Assembly: GCA_944320945.1 (NCBI GenBank)
Contig: CALUJK010000040.1
Span: 1 to 36,315 of the forward strand
Length of the DNA: 36,315 nucleotides
Reading direction: 5' to 3'
From: an uncultured Bacteroides sp.
Lineage (GTDB): Bacteria > Bacteroidota > Bacteroidia > Bacteroidales > Bacteroidaceae
The notes under the pieces were generated by a model. The model was not told where the DNA came from. It saw nothing but the letters and a program-made list of their open reading frames with translations, and searched no databases. Below are positions 27,256 through 35,323 of the stretch, piece by piece. Numbering within the stretch: the first letter of the stretch is position 1; each line of letters starts with the position of its first letter. The position numbers and the translations under genes are program-made.

Positions 27256-28257
27256 ATGAAAAATAAGGATTTTTTATTACGGATGAGAAGGCATCTTTCC
27301 ATAAAAGGGCAATATGTGTGTCTTCTGGCATCGGTGATGCTGATGAGTTGTGCTTCTTCTCGTCAGATGCGTCTGGTTATACTTCCGGATATTCAGACTT
27401 ATACTCGGTTGTATCCGGAGGTGGCATATTCGCAAACGCAGTGGATTGTGGATAGGGCAGACAGTATTGATTTCGTTTTACAGTTGGGTGACTTGACAGA
27501 CCACAATAAACCTTCGCAATGGGAAGTGGCAAAGAAGGCGCTGACGGCAATGGATGGAAAAGTGCCATACGGCTTTGTCACCGGGAACCATGATTTGGGT
27601 AAGAACTCCAACAAGCGGGATTCCAAATTGTTCAACGAATATTTTCCTTACGACAAGTATAGCCGGATGAAGCATTTTGGCGGTGCTTTCGAGGAGGGGA
27701 AGATGGATAACGTGTGGTACACTTTCAAAGCAGCCGGACATAAATGGCTGGTGCTGTGTCTGGAATTTGGTCCGCGCGACAGCGTACTGAAGTGGGCAGG
27801 CGAAGTTATTGAGCAGCATCCCCGTCATAAAGTGATTATTGATACTCATGCATATATGTACAGTGACGATACGCGTATGGGCGAGGGCGACCGTTGGTTG
27901 CCGCAGAGTTACGGGCTTGGTAAAGACACGACAGACCCTGTGAACAGTGGTGAGCAGATGTGGGACAAACTGGTCAGCCGGTATCCCAATATACTGTTTG
28001 TCTTTAGTGGTCATGTAATGAACGACGGTACAGGCATGCTGGTCAGCGTGGGAGAACACGGAAACAAAGTTTACCAGATGCTGGCCAATTATCAGGGAGG
28101 CATCAAGAACTCGCTGAAAGGAAAAAGCGGTTTCCTGCGTATTGTGGACATTGACACTAAGCGTAAGGAGGTGAAAATAGAGACATATTCCCCTTACCGC
28201 AAGGAATTCCGGCGGGGAGCAGACAGCGAATATTTGTTCGAAGATGTTGATTTTTAA
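27256..28257 (+). CDS. Calcineurin-like metallophosphoesterase lipoprotein
   Basis: I take ATG 27256, preceded by AGGTGG; a GTG two codons earlier is in frame but less likely. The 333-residue product has a lipobox (LMSC, Cys32), so it is an exported lipoprotein. The metallophosphoesterase metal-binding motifs follow in order: LPDIQ (residues 43-47, Gln replacing the usual His), GDLTDH (78-83), GNHD (110-113), a histidine in IDTHAY and SGHV. Such enzymes hydrolyse phosphomonoesters or diesters using two metals. Within a PUL it may remove phosphate from a glycan or salvage phosphate, but the substrate is unknown. Composition is GC-richer, like DUF2264 before it. The sulfatase follows 17 bases later. 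Confidence 0.85.
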   Translation: MKNKDFLLRMRRHLSIKGQYVCLLASVMLMSCASSRQMRLVILPDIQTYTRLYPEVAYSQTQWIVDRADSIDFVLQLGDLTDHNKPSQWEVAKKALTAMDGKVPYGFVTGNHDLGKNSNKRDSKLFNEYFPYDKYSRMKHFGGAFEEGKMDNVWYTFKAAGHKWLVLCLEFGPRDSVLKWAGEVIEQHPRHKVIIDTHAYMYSDDTRMGEGDRWLPQSYGLGKDTTDPVNSGEQMWDKLVSRYPNILFVFSGHVMNDGTGMLVSVGEHGNKVYQMLANYQGGIKNSLKGKSGFLRIVDIDTKRKEVKIETYSPYRKEFRRGADSEYLFEDVDF

Positions 28258-28274
28258 ACATTAGGTTTTGAGTT

Positions 28275-29699
28275 ATGAGACACATATATACATACACTAC
28301 TTGTGGATTGTCACTATTTTTCTCTTACGCAGTACATGGGCAGACAAATAATAAAATGAATGTCCTGTTTATTGTGGCAGATGATATGCGTCCAGAACTA
28401 GGTTGTTATGGAGTAGAAGATATTATAACTCCTCATATTGATGCATTGGCAAAACATTCTACGGTATTTATGAATGCATATTGTAATATACCGGTGAGTG
28501 GTGCCTCGCGTGCTAGTTTATTGACAGGTGTATATCCAAGTTATCCGAGTCGTTTTGTAGATTTTGATGCGTGGGCAGATAAAGATTGTCCGGAAGCTAT
28601 TTCTTTGCCAGAATGTTTCAAAAGGAATGGATATTATGTCGTCTCAAATGGAAAAGTCTTTCACAATATAGCGGATAATGCAGATAGCTGGTCGGAAGCG
28701 CCTTGGCGAGTACATCCGGATGGATATGGAAAAGACTGGGCAGAATATAATAAGTGGGAGTTATGGAAAGATGATTCATCTGCGCGTTATATTCACCCCA
28801 AGACCCGGCGTGGACCTTTTTGTGAGGCGGCAGATGTGAGTGATACTACTTATATTGACGGGCGTGTAGCGCAAAAAACGATTGCGGATTTGAGGCGTCT
28901 AAAGAATATGGGGCAGCCATTCTTTTTGGCTTGCGGTTTTTGGCGTCCTCATTTGCCCTTTAATGCTCCGAAAAGATATTGGGCTCTGTATTCTAGAAAT
29001 GAAATAAAACTGGCAGATAATCCGTTTCGTCCGGAAGGTTTACCCCGTCAAGTTAAGTCATCTACTGAGATTCGTGGATATGGTAAATTTACAACGACTA
29101 AAACAGAAGAATTTCAGCGGGAAGCTAAACATGGATATTATGCCTGTGTTAGCTATATTGACGCACAAATTGGCTTAATATTGGATGAACTAAAGCGTTT
29201 AGATTTGGCTAAAAATACGATTGTCGTTATTTTAGGTGATCATGGTTGGCATTTAGGTGAACATGGCTTTTGGGGAAAACATAATTTGATGAATCATTCT
29301 ACGCGTGCTCCGTTGATAGTTTATGTCCCTCAGTTAAAAGGGGGAAAGGCCAGTGGGGTTGTAGAGTTTGTGGACATTTATCCTACATTGTGTGATTTGT
29401 GTAACATACAAGCTCCAAAAGGACAATTACAAGGGGTCAGTCTTGCTCCGATTTTAAAGAATCATGCTAAGAAGGTGAAAGAGTATGCTTTTATTCAGTG
29501 GCAAGGTGGATACGATATTGTTTCCGAGAAATATAATGCTGCCATTTGGTTAAAAAATGATTCTGTTGTGGCACGAATGATTTTTGACCGTGAAAAAGAT
29601 GCTGGAGAAAATAAGAATAGAGCAGATGATGTTTCTTTGGCTGATGAATTAAAAGAAATGGAATGTTGGATAAAAAATAAAATAGAAATAAGTAAGTAG
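28275..29699 (+). CDS. Serine-type S1 sulfatase, iduronate-2-sulfatase-like
   Basis: The 474-residue exported enzyme (signal peptide about 1-22, ending near VHG-Q) shows the type I sulfatase layout. Metal ligands are in ADDMRPELGCYG (Asp36, Asp37). The formylglycine motif is SGASR at residues 75-79, so Ser75 rather than cysteine is the residue to be converted. GDHGWHLGEHGFWGKHNL begins at about residue 321. The long spacing and the KHNLMNHSTRAPLIVY segment match iduronate-2-sulfatase-type (probably S1_7) enzymes. Ser-type sulfatases depend on the radical SAM maturase anSME, which is not in this window. The likely role is removal of a sulfate ester from a uronic acid or neutral sugar. The gene is AT-rich (sampled 29641-29700: 13 G/C in 60), unlike both neighbours. 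Confidence 0.9.
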   Translation: MRHIYTYTTCGLSLFFSYAVHGQTNNKMNVLFIVADDMRPELGCYGVEDIITPHIDALAKHSTVFMNAYCNIPVSGASRASLLTGVYPSYPSRFVDFDAWADKDCPEAISLPECFKRNGYYVVSNGKVFHNIADNADSWSEAPWRVHPDGYGKDWAEYNKWELWKDDSSARYIHPKTRRGPFCEAADVSDTTYIDGRVAQKTIADLRRLKNMGQPFFLACGFWRPHLPFNAPKRYWALYSRNEIKLADNPFRPEGLPRQVKSSTEIRGYGKFTTTKTEEFQREAKHGYYACVSYIDAQIGLILDELKRLDLAKNTIVVILGDHGWHLGEHGFWGKHNLMNHSTRAPLIVYVPQLKGGKASGVVEFVDIYPTLCDLCNIQAPKGQLQGVSLAPILKNHAKKVKEYAFIQWQGGYDIVSEKYNAAIWLKNDSVVARMIFDREKDAGENKNRADDVSLADELKEMECWIKNKIEISK

Positions 29700-29710
29700 A
29701 GATTAGTATT

Positions 29711-30925
29711 ATGAAGTTAAAACCATTGATATTTATATGTTTTTCGTGCTTTATATGGTGTAGTTGTAATATTTCGCAAAATGAGATGCGTCAAGTAGTA
29801 GACAGGGGTTTGGAAAGAGCTGTTGTGCAGTCGAAGCTGATGGCCAAAAGCCTGTGGGACGAAAAAGACAAGTTGCCGCGCACGATAGGTAAGGACGGCA
29901 AATTTGTAACCTCGCCGGCACGTTGGTGGACCAGCGGTTTCTTTCCCGGCGTGTTGTGGTATTTGTACGAAACTACGGCAGACGATTCACTGAAACTGTA
30001 CGCCGAGGACTATACATGGCGTGTGAGAGACGAACAATATACCACAGATAACCATGACGTGGGCTTTATGCTCTATTGCAGCTTCGGTAACGGTTATCGG
30101 TTGACGGGGAACGAGACGTATAAGCAGATTTTGTTGCAAGGGGCCAAGTCGCTGAGCACCCGTTTCCGCCCGACGGTAGGTTGCATCCGTTCGTGGGACT
30201 GGAATAAGAAAGTGTGGGAATATCCGGTTATTATCGATAACATGATGAATCTGGAACTGCTGGAGTGGGCATCGAAGCAGTCGGGCGACTCTACATTCGC
30301 ACATATCGCGCAGTCGCATGCCAATGTGACGATGAAGCATCACTTCCGTCCGGACTACAGCAGCTACCATGTCGTTTCTTATGATACCATTACGGGGCAG
30401 CCCGAGAAGAAAAATACTTGTCAAGGATATGCTCACGAGTCATCTTGGGCACGCGGACAAGGCTGGGCGCTGTATGGATACACCATGATGTATCGTGAGA
30501 CGAAAAATCCTGCCTATTTGAATCAAGCCATGAATGTGGCCCGTTTCATCATGAATCATCCGCGCTTGCCGGAAGACAAGATTCCGTATTGGGATTTCGA
30601 TGCGCCGGACATTCCGAATGCATTGCGTGACGCTTCGGCAGGTGCCGTTATGGCTTCTGCATTGATAGAGCTTAGCCAATATACGGAAGGTGAGTTCTCA
30701 AAGCAATGTCTGTCGGTGGCAGAGACGCAACTGAAGACACTGACCTCGCCGGAATATTTGGCCGAGCCGGGAACGAACTGTAACTTTATCTTGAAACATT
30801 CCGTGGGCAACTTCCCCGGAAAGGGTGAAGTGGACGTGCCGTTGACTTATGCAGACTACTATTATGTGGAAGCATTGGTGCGGTATAAGAAAGATATATT
30901 GAAAGACATGTCGGTTTCTCGATAA
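29711..30925 (+). CDS. GH88 unsaturated glucuronyl hydrolase lipoprotein
   Basis: The 404-residue protein has a hydrophobic N-terminus with a probable lipobox (WCSC, Cys19). The mature part is an (alpha/alpha)6-barrel GH88. The two family aspartates are visible as Asp116 in TDNHDVGFM and Asp176 in VIIDNMMNLELL. The conserved SSWARGQGWALYGY stretch and the C-terminal LTYADYYYVEALVRY are also present. GH88 enzymes hydrate and release the 4,5-unsaturated uronic acid that polysaccharide lyases leave on the non-reducing end. Their presence therefore implies lyase-generated oligosaccharides. The first 100 or so bases are AT-rich like the preceding sulfatase, and the composition turns GC-rich around 29815-29840 (sampled 30121-30180: 35 G/C in 60), so a recombination join may lie in the N-terminal coding region. 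Confidence 0.93.
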   Translation: MKLKPLIFICFSCFIWCSCNISQNEMRQVVDRGLERAVVQSKLMAKSLWDEKDKLPRTIGKDGKFVTSPARWWTSGFFPGVLWYLYETTADDSLKLYAEDYTWRVRDEQYTTDNHDVGFMLYCSFGNGYRLTGNETYKQILLQGAKSLSTRFRPTVGCIRSWDWNKKVWEYPVIIDNMMNLELLEWASKQSGDSTFAHIAQSHANVTMKHHFRPDYSSYHVVSYDTITGQPEKKNTCQGYAHESSWARGQGWALYGYTMMYRETKNPAYLNQAMNVARFIMNHPRLPEDKIPYWDFDAPDIPNALRDASAGAVMASALIELSQYTEGEFSKQCLSVAETQLKTLTSPEYLAEPGTNCNFILKHSVGNFPGKGEVDVPLTYADYYYVEALVRYKKDILKDMSVSR

Positions 30926-30957
30926 ACTTGTAATTTATCATATTCAGGAACACTCGT

Positions 30958-33900
30958 ATGGCAATACAACGAATTATTTGGGCATTTCTTATCATGGTTC
31001 TCTGCTCATCTGCAATGAAGGGGCAGGCGGATGAGAACTATTACACGAATCCGATATTGGCTTCGGGTGCCGACCCGTGGATTATGAAGCACGAAGGCTG
31101 GTATTACTACTGCGGAGGCATGGGCGGTGGCGTCGGCGTTTCGCGTTCGCGCAACTTGCATCAGATTAATCCTTTGAAGCGTGTGTGGAAAGCACCGGCC
31201 AAAGGAGCATGGAACTCTACCTGCGTCTGGGCGCCGGAACTGCACTACTGGAAAGGGAAGTGGTATATCTTCTACGCCGCAGGATATAGCGGTCCTCCGT
31301 ATATTCATCAAAAGACCGGTGTGCTGGAGTCTGTGACGTCGGATGCCATGGGAGAATATGTAGATAAAGGTATGCTTTTTACCGGCGATAAGCTGGGCGA
31401 TTGGGAGAATAACTGCTGGGCCATCGACATGACTTTGCTGGAACACCGCGGACAGTTGTATGCCATCTGGAGCGGTTGGGAGACCCGTGAGGCTACCGAC
31501 AAGACACAGCAACATCTCTACATCGCCCGTATGGAAAATCCGTGGACTATGGCTACCGGTCGGGTGAAAATATCTTCGCCGGACCGTGACTACGAGCAAG
31601 GTGTATTGCCGCTGAATGAAGGACCGCAGATATTGAAGCACGGTAAGGATGTTTTTATCGTCTATTCATGCGGTCAGTCTTGGTTGGACACTTACAAACT
31701 GTCCTGCTTGCGTTTGAAATCGCCCGATGCCGACCCGTTAAATCCGGAGAGCTGGATAAAGAGCGAAAAGCCGTTGTTTGAGGGCAATGAGCACGCATAC
31801 GGTGTGGGCCATGCCAGTTTCATCACTTCGCCGGACGATAAAGAATATTACATCTGTTATCATGCCAAAAAGGAACGTACACCGGGCTGGAAGCGTGACG
31901 TACGTCTGCAAAAGTTTACGTTCGATGCCTCCGGGATGCCTTGTTTCGGCACACCGGAAGCACTTGGCAAGAAATTGCCGTTGCCATCGGGAACGATGCA
32001 ACTGAGCGCCCAAAGCAATGTCTCCTATTCCATTGCATTGAAAAGTCCGGGGAATGCGGCGGTGTGTCATGAATTGCATGCGGTTCCTGCCAAGGAGGAT
32101 GCAGCGCGCTGCCAGTTGGAGGCTGATGGTTCTTTGCCATTGCTCATTACGCGGCAGGTGACGGAGCAATCCAATGGTAATCGGCGTGTGGAAGTCACTC
32201 TAAAGGCTTTGGAGGATGTTTATTTCAACTATGGTGAGCAACTGCATACCGGATTTAAGCATACCGATTGTCAGTTCTATATGCCGGGATTTTGGTATCG
32301 GCGTAATTTACGCTCACCGAAAGAGGCGCCTTCGTTCCATACTTCTGACAGTTGGGTGGTGCGTGAAGACCGTCTGAGTGCACCGCTGACAGCTGCCTTT
32401 GATACAACCGACGGGAAGGTGATGTCTGTCATCCGGCTTGATGATTTCGGTAAGGAGGCATTGACAACCCATCGCGAAGGCGAAATTATTCTATCCGGCG
32501 AAACTTCCATTGGATATACCGGTTTTTGGAATGTGGAAGGGGAGACAGTCTTGTCTTACGGTTTCCCTTATCGGGAAGCACCGAAGAGTTATATCCGTAA
32601 ATTGACCTTGGCTCCGGATGTTGAGGCTTTCCAACTGCTTCGGAAGGGTGATAGCATCTCTTTGGTTTGGGAGTTGGCAGAGCGCAAAGCGGCTGACTTC
32701 TCGGAATGTGTGCAGCACACATGGGAGTATTGTTATGACACCTATCGTCCTCAGCCGGTTGAGACTCCCTATACGGAAGAGAAGATGAAAGCTGTGCTGA
32801 GCAATTTCTTTGTGGAGAGTTACGTGGGGAATACATCGACCCATTATTATTCCGGCGTGGAGTTGCGGACGGCTACTTGTGCCGATACAGACGTGGCCGA
32901 AGTAGGGTTCCTAGGACGTACCTTGCTGAATGCCTTCAATGCACTGGAATATGGCAAGCAACACAATCGGCAAGACTTGACGGATAATGCCGAAAGTATT
33001 TTCAAAAGCTATCTTCAGCACGGCTTTTCGCCGGCCGGATTCTTCAATGAAGTGGTTCATTACAAACGCGACGGTAAAGACCCGATACACAGCATCCGTC
33101 GGCAGTCTGAGGGCATATACGCTGTCTTTAACTATTTGAATTACGAGAAAGAACAAGGACAATCTCATCCTGAATGGGAAGAGCGTGTCCGCACGATGCT
33201 GGATAATTTCCTCCGGATGCAAAATGCTGACGGAAGTTTTCCACGTAAGTTCAAGGATGACTTTTCCATAGTGGATGCCAGTGGCGGCAGCACTCCTTCG
33301 GCCACTTTGCCGCTGGTGATGGCATCAGTCTATTTCAAGGATAAGCGTTATCTGGCTGCTGCCAAGCGCACGGTGGATTATCTGGAAAAGGAATTGATTT
33401 CAAAAGCCGATTACTTCTCGTCCACACTGGATGCCAATTGCGAGGACAAGGAAGCCTCACTCTATGCCGCTACTGCCGCTTACTATTTGGCTTTGGTGAC
33501 AGAAGGAGAGGAACAGGCACATTATGCCGCTTTGGCTAAGAAGGCTGCTTACTTTGCCTTGTCATGGTACTACGTGTGGGATGTACCCTTTGCACCGGGG
33601 CAGATGCTGGGTGACATCGGCCTGAAAACCCGTGGTTGGGGTAACGTGTCGGTAGAGAATAATCACATCGATGTGTTTGTTTTTGAGTTTGCTGATGTAC
33701 TTCGTTGGCTCTCCAGACAATATAATGAACCACGTTTTGCTAACTTTGCAGAAGTGATTTCGACGTCCATGCGACAATTGCTTCCGCATGAGGGGCACAT
33801 GTGCGGCATTGCCAAGGCCGGTTATTATCCGGAAGTAGTGCAGCACACCAACTGGGACTATGGCCACAACGGAAAGGGTTACTACAACAACCTCTTTGCA

Positions 33901-34002
33901 CCGGGTTGGACGGTGGCTTCGTTGTGGGAACTACTTACACCCGGTCGTGCCGAGCAATTCTTTAACTATGAAGGAGCGAGATTACAGGCTACAAGGGAGT
34001 AA
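30958..34002 (+). CDS. GH43-family enzyme fused to an unassigned alpha/alpha-barrel-like domain
   Basis: The 1014-residue exported protein (signal peptide about 1-23) has two parts. Residues about 25-340 form a GH43 five-bladed propeller with the catalytic triad visible: Asp39 in SGADPW (general base), Asp157 in WAIDMT (pKa modulator) and Glu221 in LNEGPQ (general acid). GH43 members are mostly alpha-L-arabinofuranosidases, beta-xylosidases or galactosidases. After a beta-rich linker domain (about 345-600), the C-terminal 400 residues look like an (alpha/alpha)6 toroid. They contain helical repeats with motifs such as FLRMQNADGSFPRKF, DANCEDKEASLYAATAAYY, RGWGNVSVENNHIDVF and HTNWDYGHNGKGYYN. 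I cannot assign this half to a family. The gene lies 32 bases after GH88 and 23 before the epimerase, in one operon. Confidence 0.82.
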   Translation: MAIQRIIWAFLIMVLCSSAMKGQADENYYTNPILASGADPWIMKHEGWYYYCGGMGGGVGVSRSRNLHQINPLKRVWKAPAKGAWNSTCVWAPELHYWKGKWYIFYAAGYSGPPYIHQKTGVLESVTSDAMGEYVDKGMLFTGDKLGDWENNCWAIDMTLLEHRGQLYAIWSGWETREATDKTQQHLYIARMENPWTMATGRVKISSPDRDYEQGVLPLNEGPQILKHGKDVFIVYSCGQSWLDTYKLSCLRLKSPDADPLNPESWIKSEKPLFEGNEHAYGVGHASFITSPDDKEYYICYHAKKERTPGWKRDVRLQKFTFDASGMPCFGTPEALGKKLPLPSGTMQLSAQSNVSYSIALKSPGNAAVCHELHAVPAKEDAARCQLEADGSLPLLITRQVTEQSNGNRRVEVTLKALEDVYFNYGEQLHTGFKHTDCQFYMPGFWYRRNLRSPKEAPSFHTSDSWVVREDRLSAPLTAAFDTTDGKVMSVIRLDDFGKEALTTHREGEIILSGETSIGYTGFWNVEGETVLSYGFPYREAPKSYIRKLTLAPDVEAFQLLRKGDSISLVWELAERKAADFSECVQHTWEYCYDTYRPQPVETPYTEEKMKAVLSNFFVESYVGNTSTHYYSGVELRTATCADTDVAEVGFLGRTLLNAFNALEYGKQHNRQDLTDNAESIFKSYLQHGFSPAGFFNEVVHYKRDGKDPIHSIRRQSEGIYAVFNYLNYEKEQGQSHPEWEERVRTMLDNFLRMQNADGSFPRKFKDDFSIVDASGGSTPSATLPLVMASVYFKDKRYLAAAKRTVDYLEKELISKADYFSSTLDANCEDKEASLYAATAAYYLALVTEGEEQAHYAALAKKAAYFALSWYYVWDVPFAPGQMLGDIGLKTRGWGNVSVENNHIDVFVFEFADVLRWLSRQYNEPRFANFAEVISTSMRQLLPHEGHMCGIAKAGYYPEVVQHTNWDYGHNGKGYYNNLFAPGWTVASLWELLTPGRAEQFFNYEGARLQATRE

Positions 34003-34025
34003 CATTAAACTAAATAAGGAATACT

Positions 34026-35165
34026 ATGAGCAATAGAATGATGACTTTACTGGCAGGCACTTTGTTGTTGGCATCGGCCTGCACAACTCAGCAAGTGAGT
34101 GACACAACGCTGTCCGGTCTGGAACCGGCTAACTTCCGCACAGTGGCAGCCGGCAAGCAGACGGATTTGTTCGTCCTGAAGAACAAGAACGGTATGGAGG
34201 TCTGCATTACAAACTTCGGCGGACGAATTGTGTCGGTCATGGTGCCGGACAAAGCGGGAACAATGCGCGACGTGGTGCTGGGATTCGACTCCATTCAGGA
34301 CTATATGAAGTATCCCACTGATTTTGGAGCTACCATCGGACGTTACGCCAACCGCATCAACCAAGGCAAGATAACAGTGGATGGTGTAGAATATCAGTTG
34401 CCGCGCAATAACTACGGCCATTGCCTGCATGGCGGTCCCAACGGATTCCAATATCAGGTGTTCGATGCCAAGCAAGTGGACGACCATACGCTGGAACTGA
34501 CCTACTTGTCGAAAGACGGTGAGGAGGGATTCCCCGGTAATCTGACTTGCAACGTGCGCTTTACGCTTACCGATGATAATGCCATCGACATTAATTACAG
34601 TGCCGAGACCGACCGCACTACGGTTATCAACATGACGAATCATTCGTATTTCAACCTTGACGGAGACCCCTCCCGTTCCAATGCCGATTACTTGTTGACC
34701 ATTGATGCGGATGCCTATACACCCGTGGACAGCACGTTTATGACTATCGGCGAAATTGCGCCTGTGGAGGGTACGGATATGGATTTCCGTACTCCCACTG
34801 CTGTCGGTGCCCGCATCGACAGCGATACCGAGCAGTTGAAGAACGGAAAAGGGTACGACCATAATTGGGTGCTCAATACGAAAGGGGACATCTCCCGTCC
34901 CTGCGCTACGCTGGAATCTCCCGCAACGGGCATTGTGCTGGATGTTTACACCAACGAACCGGGCATTCAAGTATATGCCGGCAATTTCTTGGACGGTACG
35001 TTGAAGGGTAAGAAAGGCATTGTGTACGGCCATCGTGCTTCTGTCTGTCTGGAAACACAGAAATATCCCGATACGCCCAACAAACCGCAGTGGCCCTCAG
35101 CATTGCTGAAACCCGGTGAAAAGTATAGCAGTCGTTGTATTTATAAGTTCTCTGTGCGGAAGTAA
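34026..35165 (+). CDS. galM: Aldose 1-epimerase (mutarotase), lipoprotein form
   Basis: The 379-residue protein has a lipobox (LASAC, Cys19), so it is exported and membrane-anchored rather than cytoplasmic like E. coli GalM. The mutarotase fold is evident. GRYANRI (105-111) and HGGPNGF (135-141) form part of the sugar site. His206 in MTNHSYFNL is the general acid, and Glu343 in LETQKYPD the general base. It interconverts alpha and beta anomers of galactose, glucose or related sugars released by the PUL hydrolases. It is the last gene of the PUL, followed by a large inverted repeat and a convergent gene. Confidence 0.94.
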   Translation: MSNRMMTLLAGTLLLASACTTQQVSDTTLSGLEPANFRTVAAGKQTDLFVLKNKNGMEVCITNFGGRIVSVMVPDKAGTMRDVVLGFDSIQDYMKYPTDFGATIGRYANRINQGKITVDGVEYQLPRNNYGHCLHGGPNGFQYQVFDAKQVDDHTLELTYLSKDGEEGFPGNLTCNVRFTLTDDNAIDINYSAETDRTTVINMTNHSYFNLDGDPSRSNADYLLTIDADAYTPVDSTFMTIGEIAPVEGTDMDFRTPTAVGARIDSDTEQLKNGKGYDHNWVLNTKGDISRPCATLESPATGIVLDVYTNEPGIQVYAGNFLDGTLKGKKGIVYGHRASVCLETQKYPDTPNKPQWPSALLKPGEKYSSRCIYKFSVRK

Positions 35166-35197
35166 GTAAATTTTAGTTGTTAAAGTGTCAACGATGC

Positions 35198-35303
35198 AAT
35201 AGGGCGCAGAAAAAACGCAGATTCAAAAGAAATTTCTTTGGGGTGTATGTCCTCTACCCATGAAGAAAAAAATAAAAAATCTGCGTTTTTCTGCGCCCTT
35301 ATT
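35198..35303. terminator. Large inverted repeat between convergent genes, probable bidirectional terminator
   Basis: The arms 35198-35223 and 35278-35303 are complementary over about 25 bases with only small bulges. They are built on GGGCGCAG-A(5-6)-CGCAGATT and its complement. The runs of A and T next to GC-rich blocks suit termination in both directions. The loop contains a perfect 14-base palindrome, AAAGAAATTTCTTT (35226-35239). It lies between galM and the minus-strand acyl-CoA synthetase. Similar CGCAGA-rich palindromes are, from memory, frequent in Bacteroidetes intergenic regions. Confidence 0.6.
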
Positions 35304-35323
35304 CTATTGTTGGCGTTCTGTTT

